A DNA stretch of 9,013 bases from Flavobacteriaceae bacterium UBA7446 (GCA_002478685.1 DLPY01000047.1:1-9013), one strand, 5' to 3'; counted from the stretch's first letter, positions 1 through 8,600 are shown. Notes: generated from the sequence alone by a model not told the origin. Numbers and translations: made by a program.

Positions 1-2441
1 ATAATGGTTCTATCATCTGCAGTAATATCTCCACTAGAATCTACATCGCTGAGTTTGATATAGCCAGGTTGACTTCCGTAGGTTGCGGCTTGGTCGGCCT
101 CACTTTGCTGCCATACACCTTCAAATAAAAAGTCAAAGTTGGCAGTGATGGGTTTGCCGATAAACAAACCACTCGCTACATCGTCTACCTCACCATTTTG
201 TCCAAGTCCCAATGAAACAATTTCATTGTGAATGGACGTAAAATTGAAGTTGGCATTCCAAGTAAATTCATCAGCAATTTTTTGTGTAGTAGTTAACACA
301 AGTTCAAAACCAGAATTTTCTGTTTCACCAATGTTGTCTGTAATGAAGCCAATTCCTTGTACAGGTGAAATTGTTCTATTCAACAACAAGTCCGTTGTAT
401 TAGTATGGAAATAGTTAACGCTTCCTGAAACACTGTTGTTCAATAATCCAAAATCCATTCCTATATTTAAAGATCTACTTGTCTCCCAACTAAGCGCTGT
501 ATTCGCAAGGTTTTGTGGAAGCACACCAGGAAGTGAGGTACTACCGTCCACAAAGTTTTGCTCTTTAAACTTTGCAATAGATAAATATGGATCTAGTGCT
601 TGGTTTCCATTCTCACCATAAGAGGCTCTTAACTTAAGAAAGTTGAGCGTATTACTTACTGGGAAAAAGGGTTCATTAGAAATAATCCATGCTCCAGCAA
701 CGGTTCCAAATTTCCCCCATTTATTATCGTTTCCAAAACCAGAATATCCGTCTCTTCTTCCTGTTAAGGTAATAAAATACTTCTCATTAAACCCATAATT
801 GAGACGTAGCATAGAAGAAATTAAATCGGTACGGAAAAAAGTAAACGAAGGCATAACAACTAAAGCTTGTGCAGGATTATAATAACTAGTGATATCGTTA
901 GGGAAGCCTTGTGCTTCTAGGATGTCAGAAGTTGACTGGTCCTTTTGGTAGCTATATAATGCCGTCACACCAACAAAGTGCTTATCAAATGTGCGGTTGT
1001 AATCCAAAATATTTTCAATAACTGTAGAAGTGAATCTAGAAGTTTGCACCTCAGCCATTCCGCCAGCAGCCAAGCCAACCTGTGTATTACGGCCAGCATA
1101 AGTACTTTGATTTACAGCACGTTCAGTTATACCTGAGTTAAGGCGATAGCTTAAGCCCTGAATAAATGGCACATCAACCAATAAGTAATTATTTGTAATT
1201 AATTGTCTAGACTCGTCTGTATTTTGATAGTTAATAGGCTCTAGTGGATTGCCAATATCTGTGAATGTTGGCCAAGGAAAAATACTTAGCTCACCGTTAT
1301 CCTGGTATGGATTTATAAGCGGATTCTTTCTTCCTAAATCACTGAAACTTGGGCTTAAACCGCTCCTATCATCTGCTGAAAACTGTGTACGAGTTCCAAC
1401 TCTAAGCCAATCGGTAACCTGAACATCCAAATTAACTCGACCAAGCGATCTTTCATAATCATCGTTGATTGCAACCCCTTTTACATCAAGGTAGCTTCCT
1501 CCAAAGTAGTAGCTCACCGGTCCTGATGTTCCAGAAACTGATAAATTGTGTTGCTGACTTTGACCAGTTCGAACACCTAGCTCCTGCCAATCAACAAAGT
1601 TTCCATTATCAAAATTTTCTTGCTCTGTTGTTGTAACGTTGCCTGGCTCACGTGCTTCTTTAAATGCAAAAAATTCTTGTGCATTCATGTAGTTAGGGAG
1701 TCGATCGTATTGTTGAGTAGCAAATCGACTGTCAAAAGTCACTAATGGTTTACCCTCTGTACCTTTTTTTGTGGTAATAAGAATTACTCCATTTGCTCCT
1801 CTCGATCCATAGATTGCAGTTGCTGAAGCATCTTTTAATACTTGAAGGGACTCAATATCATTTACGTTAATGTCCCTAAGCTGACCATTGTATGGAATAC
1901 GGTCTACAATAATTAGCGGACTATTATTAGCGAGGATAGAATTTCTCCCACGAACAATAATAGATTCTTCTGAGGCTGCACCAGCCTGATTAGTCGTAAC
2001 ATTAATTCCTGGAATTGCACCCTGAATAGCTTGAGTAACATTTAAATTTGGAACTTTTTCCAAACGCTGAGTAGATAAAGATGATACTGAACCCGTATAA
2101 TCTCTTAGCTTTTGAGAACCATATCCCACAACGATTACTTCTTGGAGAACTTCCGTATCTTGGTGAAGTGAAATATTGAAAGACGTATTTTCTCCAATTA
2201 GTACGTCTGTTGAAAGGAAGCCAACATAAGAGATGGTTAGTTTTTCTGAACCTTCAGGGACTGAAAGGGAGAAAGTTCCATCAATATCAGTAATACCTGT
2301 TATTCCTGATGGACTAACAATTACAGTAGCTCCAGGTAAAGGAATATTATCATTATCCAACACCTGGCCTTTTAATATGCTAGTCTGTGCACTGACAACC
2401 AGACTAGACAAAATAAATAATGTCGTAATTAGTTTTTTCAT
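1..2441 (-). CDS. SusC/RagA-family TonB-linked outer membrane transporter, C-terminus beyond window
   Basis: This is an outer-membrane TonB-dependent channel that imports a ligand, often an oligosaccharide or peptide, captured by a SusD-type lipoprotein. The frame is open for 813 codons from the ATG at 2441 to the window edge, so about 200 of the usual ~1000 residues are missing. Residues 1-18 form a signal peptide (MKKLITTLFILSSLVVSA, then Q19). Residues ~23-98 are a carboxypeptidase-regulatory-like beta-sandwich (LKGQVLDNDNIPLPGATV). A TonB-box-like stretch EVIVVGYG lies at 101-108. The plug domain covers ~120-230 and ends in the SusC hallmark SRGANGVILITTKKG at 213-227. The rest is beta-barrel. 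At 794-813, YIKLSDVDSSGDITADDRTI matches the acidic 'D.nGdg.id..DR' segment found late in SusC proteins. There is no STN domain before the beta-sandwich, so direct anti-sigma signalling is unlikely. The substrate cannot be read from sequence. A susD partner is expected just left of the window (inference). Confidence 0.95.
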   Translation of the reverse strand, partial: MKKLITTLFILSSLVVSAQTSILKGQVLDNDNIPLPGATVIVSPSGITGITDIDGTFSLSVPEGSEKLTISYVGFLSTDVLIGENTSFNISLHQDTEVLQEVIVVGYGSQKLRDYTGSVSSLSTQRLEKVPNLNVTQAIQGAIPGINVTTNQAGAASEESIIVRGRNSILANNSPLIIVDRIPYNGQLRDINVNDIESLQVLKDASATAIYGSRGANGVILITTKKGTEGKPLVTFDSRFATQQYDRLPNYMNAQEFFAFKEAREPGNVTTTEQENFDNGNFVDWQELGVRTGQSQQHNLSVSGTSGPVSYYFGGSYLDVKGVAINDDYERSLGRVNLDVQVTDWLRVGTRTQFSADDRSGLSPSFSDLGRKNPLINPYQDNGELSIFPWPTFTDIGNPLEPINYQNTDESRQLITNNYLLVDVPFIQGLSYRLNSGITERAVNQSTYAGRNTQVGLAAGGMAEVQTSRFTSTVIENILDYNRTFDKHFVGVTALYSYQKDQSTSDILEAQGFPNDITSYYNPAQALVVMPSFTFFRTDLISSMLRLNYGFNEKYFITLTGRRDGYSGFGNDNKWGKFGTVAGAWIISNEPFFPVSNTLNFLKLRASYGENGNQALDPYLSIAKFKEQNFVDGSTSLPGVLPQNLANTALSWETSRSLNIGMDFGLLNNSVSGSVNYFHTNTTDLLLNRTISPVQGIGFITDNIGETENSGFELVLTTTQKIADEFTWNANFNFTSIHNEIVSLGLGQNGEVDDVASGLFIGKPITANFDFLFEGVWQQSEADQAATYGSQPGYIKLSDVDSSGDITADDRTI

Positions 2442-2601
2442 TGTTTTAGTTATTAAGTGAGAAATTAAGTTGTTTCATATTGTAAATTTTAAACTTCAAA
2501 ACAAGACATATAATATTATCCGAAGACTATCTCATTGTTAAAAATAAATTTGATTTGTGTTTGAAAATAGTTATACAAATGTTTTGAAATCTTTAAATGA
2601 A

Positions 2602-2628
2602 AAGTTGTGTTTATGCAACTTGTTTTTT
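2602..2628. repeat. Short inverted repeat with flanking T-tract
   Basis: AAGTTG (2602-2607) and CAACTT (2616-2621) form a 6-bp stem with an 8-base loop. On the plus strand it is followed after one base by six T (2623-2628). On the minus strand it is followed by the T-rich TTCATTT. It could be a weak bidirectional terminator, or part of the leader of the SusC-like gene. The stem is short and low in GC, so chance is possible. Confidence 0.3.
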
Positions 2629-2666
2629 ATCAACGCCTTGTACAAAAAAATACTTTAAGATTCATT

Positions 2667-2689
2667 AACATTGGAGTTAAACCAATGTT
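2667..2689 (-). terminator. Possible folC transcription terminator (8-bp inverted repeat)
   Basis: AACATTGG (2667-2674) and CCAATGTT (2682-2689) form a perfect 8-bp stem with a 7-base loop, about 80 bases past the folC stop codon. Read on the minus strand, a run of seven T (plus-strand A at 2644-2650) follows, but only after 16 bases, so this is not a canonical intrinsic terminator. Its position after the last gene of the nhaD-folC operon favours a role in 3'-end formation. A protein-binding palindrome upstream of the SusC-like gene is the alternative. Confidence 0.4.
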
Positions 2690-2767
2690 TTGAACCAAGC
2701 CGGAAAACTCTTACTAAGGGTCCGTAATTTATGATAAAGGATAAGCCAATTCCTGTCTGAATAGTGA

Positions 2768-3973
2768 TTATGGCAAAATTTCAGCCACTACAAACAAACT
2801 TCCACTGACAAAAATCAAATCGTTTTTAGAAGCTGCTGTTTTGGCTACCTCAAGAGCGTGTTGTACACTATTGTGTGTACTAAAACTGAAATCATTCTTC
2901 TTAAATTCAACTGCCAGTTCAGACGTATTCATTGCTCTAGGAACATTTGCAGTACATAAATAGTAATGCGCTTTTTTGGGAAGGAATGTTGTTATTTCAC
3001 TTACTTTTTTATCAGAAACTACTCCAAAAACAATATGTAAGTTGTCAAATTGTTCCTTTTTTAACTGTGCAAAAACAGCTTGCAATCCTGCTGGATTATG
3101 CGCCACATCAGCTATAATTTTGGGCTGATGCCCGATTATTTCCCATCGCCCACGCAGACCTGTGTTTTTGACAACTCGTTGTAATCCATTTATTATATGT
3201 GACTCGGAAACTGAAAACTGTGGAAGCACATGCAATAGTGAAACCACACCATTGATATTTTGTTTTTGATAATCACCCAATAAATCGGTGGAATAGTCAT
3301 ACATAGAAGCTACGCGCATTAGGGCGTTTTTTTGTGACGCAACTTCCTTAAAAACAGGGAATGTTTCAGCATCGTGTTCAGCTACAACCACAGGAATATT
3401 AGATTTAATAATCCCCGCTTTTTCTCGAGCAATTTCGGGGCGTGTATGCCCTAAAAATTGCTGATGGTCTAAACTGATATTGGTAATCAAACAGCCCTCA
3501 GGCATAATAATATTTGTAGCATCTAATCGACCACCTAAACCAACTTCAATTACCGCCACATCTACTTGCTTAGAAGCAAAATACTGAAAAGCAAGTGCCA
3601 CCGTCATTTCAAAAAATGAAAAGGATTTTGCTTCAAAAAAATATTTGTTTTCCGCTACAAAATCCACAACAAACTTCTCCGTAATTGGCGTGCCATTTAT
3701 ACGAACGCGCTCTTTAAAATCTTTTAAGTGCGGGGAGGTATACAACCCCACGTTATACCCTGCTTCTTGCAATACGGAAGCTAGCATATGCGACGAAGAA
3801 CCCTTACCGTTTGTTCCTGCAATGTGAATACTTTTAAATTTAAGGTGAGGACTACCCAAATGGGCAGCAAGAGCGGTAATGCGGTCTAAATTTGGGTTTA
3901 ATGCTGCTGCTCCAACACGCTGATAAATGGGAAGCTGAGCATATAGCCAATGTAGCGTGGCTGCATAATCCAT
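2768..3973 (-). CDS. folC: Bifunctional folylpolyglutamate synthase / dihydrofolate synthase
   Basis: A cytoplasmic Mur-ligase-family enzyme that uses ATP to add glutamate to folates. In bacteria the same protein usually also joins glutamate to dihydropteroate to make dihydrofolate. The protein is 401 aa, close to the usual 400-430 and apparently full length. Visible motifs are the P-loop GTNGKGS (53-59), TSPHL (79-83), the family signature EVGLGGRLDATN (143-154) with a likely Mg-binding Glu143, NISLDH (165-170) with His170, EKAGIIK (184-190), where the carbamylated lysine of the family is expected at Lys186, GLRGRWE (272-278), and DVAHNPAG (289-296) opening the C-terminal ligase domain. The ATG shares one base with the stop codon of nhaD (TAATG), which fixes this start and suggests translational coupling. 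Whether both activities are present cannot be decided from sequence. The family assignment itself is secure. Confidence 0.96.
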   Translation of the reverse strand: MDYAATLHWLYAQLPIYQRVGAAALNPNLDRITALAAHLGSPHLKFKSIHIAGTNGKGSSSHMLASVLQEAGYNVGLYTSPHLKDFKERVRINGTPITEKFVVDFVAENKYFFEAKSFSFFEMTVALAFQYFASKQVDVAVIEVGLGGRLDATNIIMPEGCLITNISLDHQQFLGHTRPEIAREKAGIIKSNIPVVVAEHDAETFPVFKEVASQKNALMRVASMYDYSTDLLGDYQKQNINGVVSLLHVLPQFSVSESHIINGLQRVVKNTGLRGRWEIIGHQPKIIADVAHNPAGLQAVFAQLKKEQFDNLHIVFGVVSDKKVSEITTFLPKKAHYYLCTANVPRAMNTSELAVEFKKNDFSFSTHNSVQHALEVAKTAASKNDLIFVSGSLFVVAEILP

Positions 3974-5301
3974 TACACGAACAGGTAATCACGCATAAGC
4001 ATAAACGTAATATAACCTGTTACAAATCCGATAAGCGCCAAGAGTGAAATCTTTTTAAGATACCAGAAAAAATTAATTTTTTCCATACCCATAGCTACTA
4101 CACCAGCGGCAGAGCCAAAAACCAACATACTCCCACCTGTTCCAGCTGCAAAGGCAATCGCATGCCATAGTGAATCGTCAACACCCTCAGAAAACATCCC
4201 CATACTAGCAGCTACAAGCGGAACATTATCAATCACTGCAGAGCCCGAGCCAAGCAATGCTACCACCACGTCCATATTAGGAAAAGTAGCAGTAAGATCT
4301 TGCGCAAAATTAAAAAGTAAACCTAGCGACTCAAGTGCAGCAACCGCCATCAAAATTCCCAAGAAAAACAGGATACTGGGGAGCTCAATCTTAGTCAGTG
4401 CAGAATGAACAGGACTATGTGCGCCGTGTGCATCAGAAGTACTGTCTATGGTTGTAATTGAAAATTTTGAGTTGCTGTAAATCTCCGCAAACGTTGCCAC
4501 AATGGCTAAGGAAAGCATCATTCCCACGTAAGGTGGCAAATGCGTTACCGTTTTGAAAACAGGCACAAATAAAATAGCCCCTAATCCCAAATATAACATC
4601 GTTGCGCCATAAGTACTTTTAGAAGCATCGTTGCTTTGGATCGCGTCTATTTTTCCTTTAAAAGCCTTAAAACGACTGGCAATAAGGGTGGGAACAACCA
4701 TACACACCAAAGAAGGAATAAGCAAGAATTTAATAAGTTCAGGAGTTGTTACTTTTTTTCCAATCCACAGCATGGTTGTGGTAACGTCGCCAATGGGCGA
4801 CCATGCACCTCCAGCATTTGCCGCTACAATGATAAGTCCAGCAAACCACAAGCGTGTATCGCGCTCTTTTACAACCTTTTGCAAAATAGTAATAAGAACA
4901 ATAGTGGCTGTAAGATTGTCAATTATAGCCGAAAGTATAAATGCTAAAATGGAAAAAATCCATAAAAGATTGACTTTGCTGCGCGTGCGAATAAACCCTT
5001 TGATAGTTGCAAAACCATCAAAATAATCAATGACTTCAACGATGGTCATAGCGCCTAACAAAAAAACTAAAATCTCGGCAGTTTTACCAAGATGGTGCAA
5101 CAAAACCTCATCCAAACGCGATTCATGTAAACTTTTGGAAACCGTATCCACATCAAAGACTGGAAGATGCCCAAGGGCAATAAGCGCCCACAAAATAGCC
5201 ATCATGGCTAGGGCAGGAATAAGTTTATCTATTTTGAGATTATGTTCTAAGGTAATGGATAAGTATCCCAAAAAGAATACGACAAGAATAATGGTTTCCA
5301 T
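3973..5301 (-). CDS. nhaD: NhaD-type Na+/H+ antiporter
   Basis: An inner-membrane antiporter of the ion-transporter (ArsB/NhaD) superfamily that exports Na+ (and usually Li+) in exchange for protons, supporting salt and alkali tolerance. The protein is 442 aa and rich in hydrophobic helices. It has the two inverted-repeat halves expected of the superfamily, each with a broken-helix Asp-Asn motif: SAIIDNLTATIV (124-135) in the first and GSGSAVIDNVPLVAAS (351-366) in the second. Two further conserved segments are NAGGAWSPIGDVTTTMLW (162-179) and GTGGSMLVFGSAAG (387-400). A polar loop at ~278-305 contains AHGAHSPVH, a local cluster of three histidines that might contribute to pH sensing (speculative). 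The first ATG is used. A good -7 element lies 26 bases upstream and no clear Shine-Dalgarno is seen, as is normal in Bacteroidetes. It is the first gene of a two-gene unit with folC. Some databases call such proteins simply 'sodium:proton antiporter' or 'citrate transporter-like'. Confidence 0.93.
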   Translation of the reverse strand: METIILVVFFLGYLSITLEHNLKIDKLIPALAMMAILWALIALGHLPVFDVDTVSKSLHESRLDEVLLHHLGKTAEILVFLLGAMTIVEVIDYFDGFATIKGFIRTRSKVNLLWIFSILAFILSAIIDNLTATIVLITILQKVVKERDTRLWFAGLIIVAANAGGAWSPIGDVTTTMLWIGKKVTTPELIKFLLIPSLVCMVVPTLIASRFKAFKGKIDAIQSNDASKSTYGATMLYLGLGAILFVPVFKTVTHLPPYVGMMLSLAIVATFAEIYSNSKFSITTIDSTSDAHGAHSPVHSALTKIELPSILFFLGILMAVAALESLGLLFNFAQDLTATFPNMDVVVALLGSGSAVIDNVPLVAASMGMFSEGVDDSLWHAIAFAAGTGGSMLVFGSAAGVVAMGMEKINFFWYLKKISLLALIGFVTGYITFMLMRDYLFV

Positions 5302-5326
5302 AAACTGATGTAAAAAATTTAAAGAA

Positions 5327-5334
5327 CAAATATA
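5327..5334 (-). promoter_or_regulatory. Candidate nhaD-folC promoter, -7 element
   Basis: The minus strand reads TATATTTG, a perfect match to the Bacteroidetes -7 consensus TAnnTTTG. Transcription would start near 5320, giving a leader of roughly 18-20 bases before the nhaD ATG. The matching -33 element (TTG) is not clear. A T-rich stretch (ATTTTTA) lies about 17-21 bases upstream instead. The spacing to the gene makes this the best promoter candidate in the window. Confidence 0.5.
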
Positions 5335-5479
5335 GCAATGTGATGGGTTTTAAAAATATGATTTTTGCATCGTAACACTTTAATAATACCACTCATTTCA
5401 TTCCATTTATTTTTAATAAAATGTTTTAGCCCCATAAATAGAAGGGTCTGAATAATTAAAGCATCATAAACAAACAAAC

Positions 5480-5503
5480 AGCCCCCTAATATTATAGGGG
5501 GTT
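5480..5503. terminator. Strong GC-rich hairpin, terminator-like, orphan
   Basis: CCCCCTA (5482-5488) and TAGGGGG (5495-5501) form a perfect 7-bp stem with a 6-base loop. It can be extended outward by a G-T pair (5481/5502) and an A-T pair (5480/5503). On the minus strand the stem is followed by CTGTTTGTTTGTTTATG, a T-rich tail. On the plus strand the tail TTACTATTAAAA is poorer. It therefore resembles an intrinsic terminator for minus-strand transcription, yet no minus-strand gene ends here, because nhaD starts about 180 bases further on. It stands out sharply from its AT-rich surroundings. Confidence 0.55.
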
Positions 5504-5544
5504 ACTATTAAAATCGTTATCTGCATTTATAATTTGACAATTAT

Positions 5545-5581
5545 GCAATATGGAATTTAATTTTTTAGCAATATTGATTGC
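5545..5581. repeat. GCAAT direct and inverted repeats upstream of gltB
   Basis: GCAATAT occurs at 5545-5551 and again at 5568-5574, 23 bases apart start to start, about two helical turns. The second copy also forms the inverted repeat GCAAT-attg-ATTGC (5568-5581) and contains the 8-base palindrome CAATATTG (5569-5576). The arrangement suits a dimeric regulator binding upstream of gltB. In sequence this AT-rich such repeats can arise by chance, and no specific regulator is recognised. Confidence 0.3.
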
Positions 5582-5651
5582 GGATTTTGGTAATACAATA
5601 GTTGGACAACATTATAATATGCTCTTATTTAAATAATTTAAGGTCAAAAAT

Positions 5652-5659
5652 TATATTTG
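5652..5659 (+). promoter_or_regulatory. TAnnTTTG match next to gltB start
   Basis: TATATTTG is a perfect match to the Bacteroidetes -7 consensus on the gltB strand, but it ends only 13 bases before the ATG. If used, it would give a leader of about 6 bases. No TTG lies at the expected -33 position. The bases GGGGA (5659-5663), 9 bases before the ATG, could instead be a weak ribosome-binding site overlapping it. The true gltB promoter may lie further upstream. Confidence 0.3.
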
Positions 5660-5672
5660 GGGAAAATTCAAT

Positions 5673-8600
5673 ATGTTACCCGATCCTCAAGGTTTATACA
5701 ACCCGGAAAACGAGCACGACAACTGTGGCGCTGGCTTTATTTGCAGCCTAAAAGGCAAGCTCACAAATGACATTATTCACAAGGCTCTTGATATTCTTGT
5801 GAAATTGGAGCATAGGGGTGCTGTGAGTGCCGACGGTAAAACTGGAGACGGAGCAGGTATACTTATTGATATTCCACATGATTTTCTAAAGGAAGTGTGC
5901 TCTTTTACACTTCCGGCACCAAAATCCTATGCGCTTGGCATGGTGTTTTTACCACAAAAATTAAATCAACGCACCTACTGTATCGAAGTTTTTGAGGAGG
6001 AACTTAACAGACAAAACTTAAGCATTATTGGATGGCGAGACGTGCCTACAAACATCGATGTGGTTGGGAAAATCGCAAAGCAAACCCTTCCAAACATCAA
6101 GCAAGTTTTTGTGGAAGATGCTACAGGAAATCTTACCGAAGACCAACTTAACACCAAAGCCTTTATTGCACGTAAGCGTGCTGAGCATCGTGTGTTTTGC
6201 AGTAAAATGTCCCAAAACCAATATTTCTATTTGCCAAGTTTTTCTACACGCACTGTAATCTACAAAGGATTACTAATGCCAGAGGACATTGAAGGATTCT
6301 ACATGGACCTCAAAGATCCACGTGTAGTAACACGACTGGCATTGGTACATCAACGATTTTCTACCAATACCTTCCCTACTTGGGATTTAGCACAACCTTT
6401 CCGCTATATGTGTCATAACGGCGAAATCAACACCTACAGAGGGAATGTGATTCGTATGAAAGCACGTGAGGAGCTTTTTGCAAACGAATTTTTTGGAGAA
6501 GACATAAAGCATATCACTCCAATTGTATTACCAGGAAAATCAGACTCCTCCTCTATGGACATGGTAGTAGAACTGCTACTTCACACGGGGCGCTCGCTTC
6601 CTGAGGTTATGATGATGTTAGTGCCAGAAGCATGGGAAAGACACCAATCCATGGAACCTACCAAAAAAGACTTTTATGCCTATAACGCCTGTATCATGGA
6701 GCCTTGGGACGGACCTGCCTCGGTGCCTTTTACTGACGGAAAATATATCGGCGCATTACTCGACCGTAATGGTCTTCGTCCATCACGCTACACAGTAACC
6801 AAAGACGGATATGTGGTCATGTCGTCTGAAACAGGTGTAATTGATATTGACCCCGCTAACGTTTCGCTACACGGACGCTTAGAGCCAGGACGTATGTTCC
6901 TGGTAGACATGGAAGAGGGGCGCATCATTGAAGACCGTGAAGTCAAAGAAAAAATTTCTGCCAAACATCCTTATGGTGAATGGTTAAAGGATAATTTATT
7001 GCCGCTCAAAGATGTCCCCTACACAGGCAACAAAACCCCTATTGAGGCAGAGCCTTTTGCAAAGCGTTTGCAAGCTTTTGGATACACCGAAGAAGACATC
7101 AAAACGCTCATTACTCCTATGAGTACGCAGGGGAAAGAAGCGATTGGATCCATGGGAACCGACACCCCTTTGGCGGTGCTTTCCAATAAGCCGCAGTTAC
7201 TTTACAATTATTTCAAACAATTGTTTGCGCAAGTAACTAACCCACCCCTAGATGGTATTCGAGAAGAAATTGTAACCGACACTTCTATGGGTGTAGGTAG
7301 CGATGTCAATATCTTTGATGTTACGGCTGATCACGCTAAAAAACTTCGCATTCAAAATCCCATTATTTCCAATGAAGATTTGGATAAAATTAAGTTTATT
7401 GAGCACGATGATTTTAACGCGAGTTCTGTTCCTTCACTATACGATGTGCAATCAGGGAACAATGGATTGGAGCGTGCTTTAGACGCCTTGCTTTTGGAAG
7501 TCAAAAAACAAGTGGAAGCTGGAGTAAACATCATCATCCTTTCCGATAGAGGAATAAGCAACGAAAAGGCACCTATTCCAATGCTATTAGCTTGTGCGCA
7601 CGTGCACCATGGCATGATGAAACATCGTTTGCGTTCCAAATTTGGGATTATCATTGAGTCTGCCGAGCCTCGCGAACCACATCACTTTGCCCTGCTGTTT
7701 GGATACGGTGCAAGTGCCATCAACCCATACATGGTAAATGAAGTCATTGAGCATCAAATTGAAACGGGAGTTATCAAAGGGCTTTCTTCGGAAAACGCCA
7801 TTGCAAACTTCAATAAAGCTATTGCCAAAGGATTGATTAAAATCATGAATAAAATTGGCATCTCAACCTTACACTCGTACCGAGGAGCACAAATTTTTGA
7901 GGCGCTTGGGCTAAGCAAGAAATTTATCGACACCTATTTCTGCAAAACTGCTACACGAATTGAGGGTATTGGATTAAAAGAAGTGGAGCAAGAAATTGCC
8001 AAACGTCACGATTTTGCCTTCGGGGAAAAAGCGGCTAGCGAAGGCTTAGACTTAGAAATTGGAGGAAGTTATCGCTGGCGCAGAAACGGCGAAGCGCATA
8101 TGCTGAATCCTGCTAGTATTGCCAAATTGCAACTTGCCACCAATAAGGGGAGCTATAGTACTTACGAAGAATACTCAAAACTCGTAAACGATCAATCTAA
8201 ACAATTGATGACCCTTCGTGGTATGTTTGAGTTTACCGACTTAGACCCTATTCCTATAGACGAGGTTGAGCCATGGACAGCCATCGTAAAACGATTTAAA
8301 ACAGGGGCAATGTCGTTGGGTTCTATTAGCGAAGAAGCACACGAAAACCTAGCCAAAGCCATGAACCGTATTGGCGGTAAAAGCAACTCGGGAGAAGGCG
8401 GTGAAGACCCCCGACGTTTTACCCGGGACGAAGACGGCGAATGGCGTAACTCTGCCATTAAGCAAGTGGCTTCTGGAAGGTTTGGCGTATCGTCACACTA
8501 CCTGACCAATGCCCGTGAAATTCAAATTAAAATGGCGCAGGGCGCAAAACCCGGAGAAGGTGGTCAGCTTCCTGGTCCAAAAGTAAACCCATACATCGCT

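Larger units (their letters stand above)
2442..2767. other. Intergenic region between folC end and susC-like start
   Basis: These 326 AT-rich bases contain no credible coding frame. They must hold the 3' end of the folC transcript and the promoter and leader of the SusC-like gene, since both are read on the minus strand. I looked for the Bacteroidetes -7 element TAnnTTTG on the minus strand and found no perfect copy. The nearest is AACATTTG (plus-strand positions 2576-2583), with one mismatch and no matching TTG about 19 bases upstream. Two short inverted repeats are listed separately. Confidence 0.7.
5302..5672. other. Divergent intergenic region nhaD / gltB
   Basis: These 371 AT-rich bases separate two genes that read away from each other. 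I see no convincing coding frame on either strand. The region holds a candidate nhaD promoter at its left end, a strong GC-rich hairpin in the middle, GCAAT-type repeats, and a TAnnTTTG match just before gltB, each listed separately. It is longer than two simple promoters need, so a small RNA or an untranslated gltB leader could fit here, but no known RNA family is recognised. Confidence 0.7.

Noticed and set aside
2233..2460. 75-codon plus-strand frame at the 5' end of the SusC-like gene
   Set aside because: It is antisense to the signal peptide and beta-sandwich coding region. Such shadow frames are expected opposite this codon usage.
2545..2552. Perfect TAnnTTTG (TAAATTTG) on the plus strand
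   Set aside because: No plus-strand gene follows it and no -33 TTG lies at proper spacing. In AT-rich sequence the motif is expected by chance.
4631..5026. 131-codon open frame on the plus strand, overlapping another 103-codon frame
   Set aside because: Both lie antisense to nhaD, which has clear family motifs throughout. Neither translation resembles a known protein or has a plausible upstream signal.
5469..5480. CAAA tandem repeat (aacaaacaaaca) as a microsatellite
   Set aside because: It has only about three units and is best explained as the T-rich tail of the adjacent hairpin when read on the minus strand.
5534..5561. TTGACA followed after 16 bases by TTTAAT, resembling an E. coli-type sigma-70 promoter for gltB
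   Set aside because: The Bacteroidetes primary sigma factor does not use the -35/-10 consensus of E. coli, and the -10 match is partial. Kept only as a chance resemblance.
7352..7654. 100-codon minus-strand frame, and similar minus-strand frames at 5975-6221 and 8192-8458
   Set aside because: All are antisense to gltB, whose reading frame is continuous and conserved. They show no independent coding signal.
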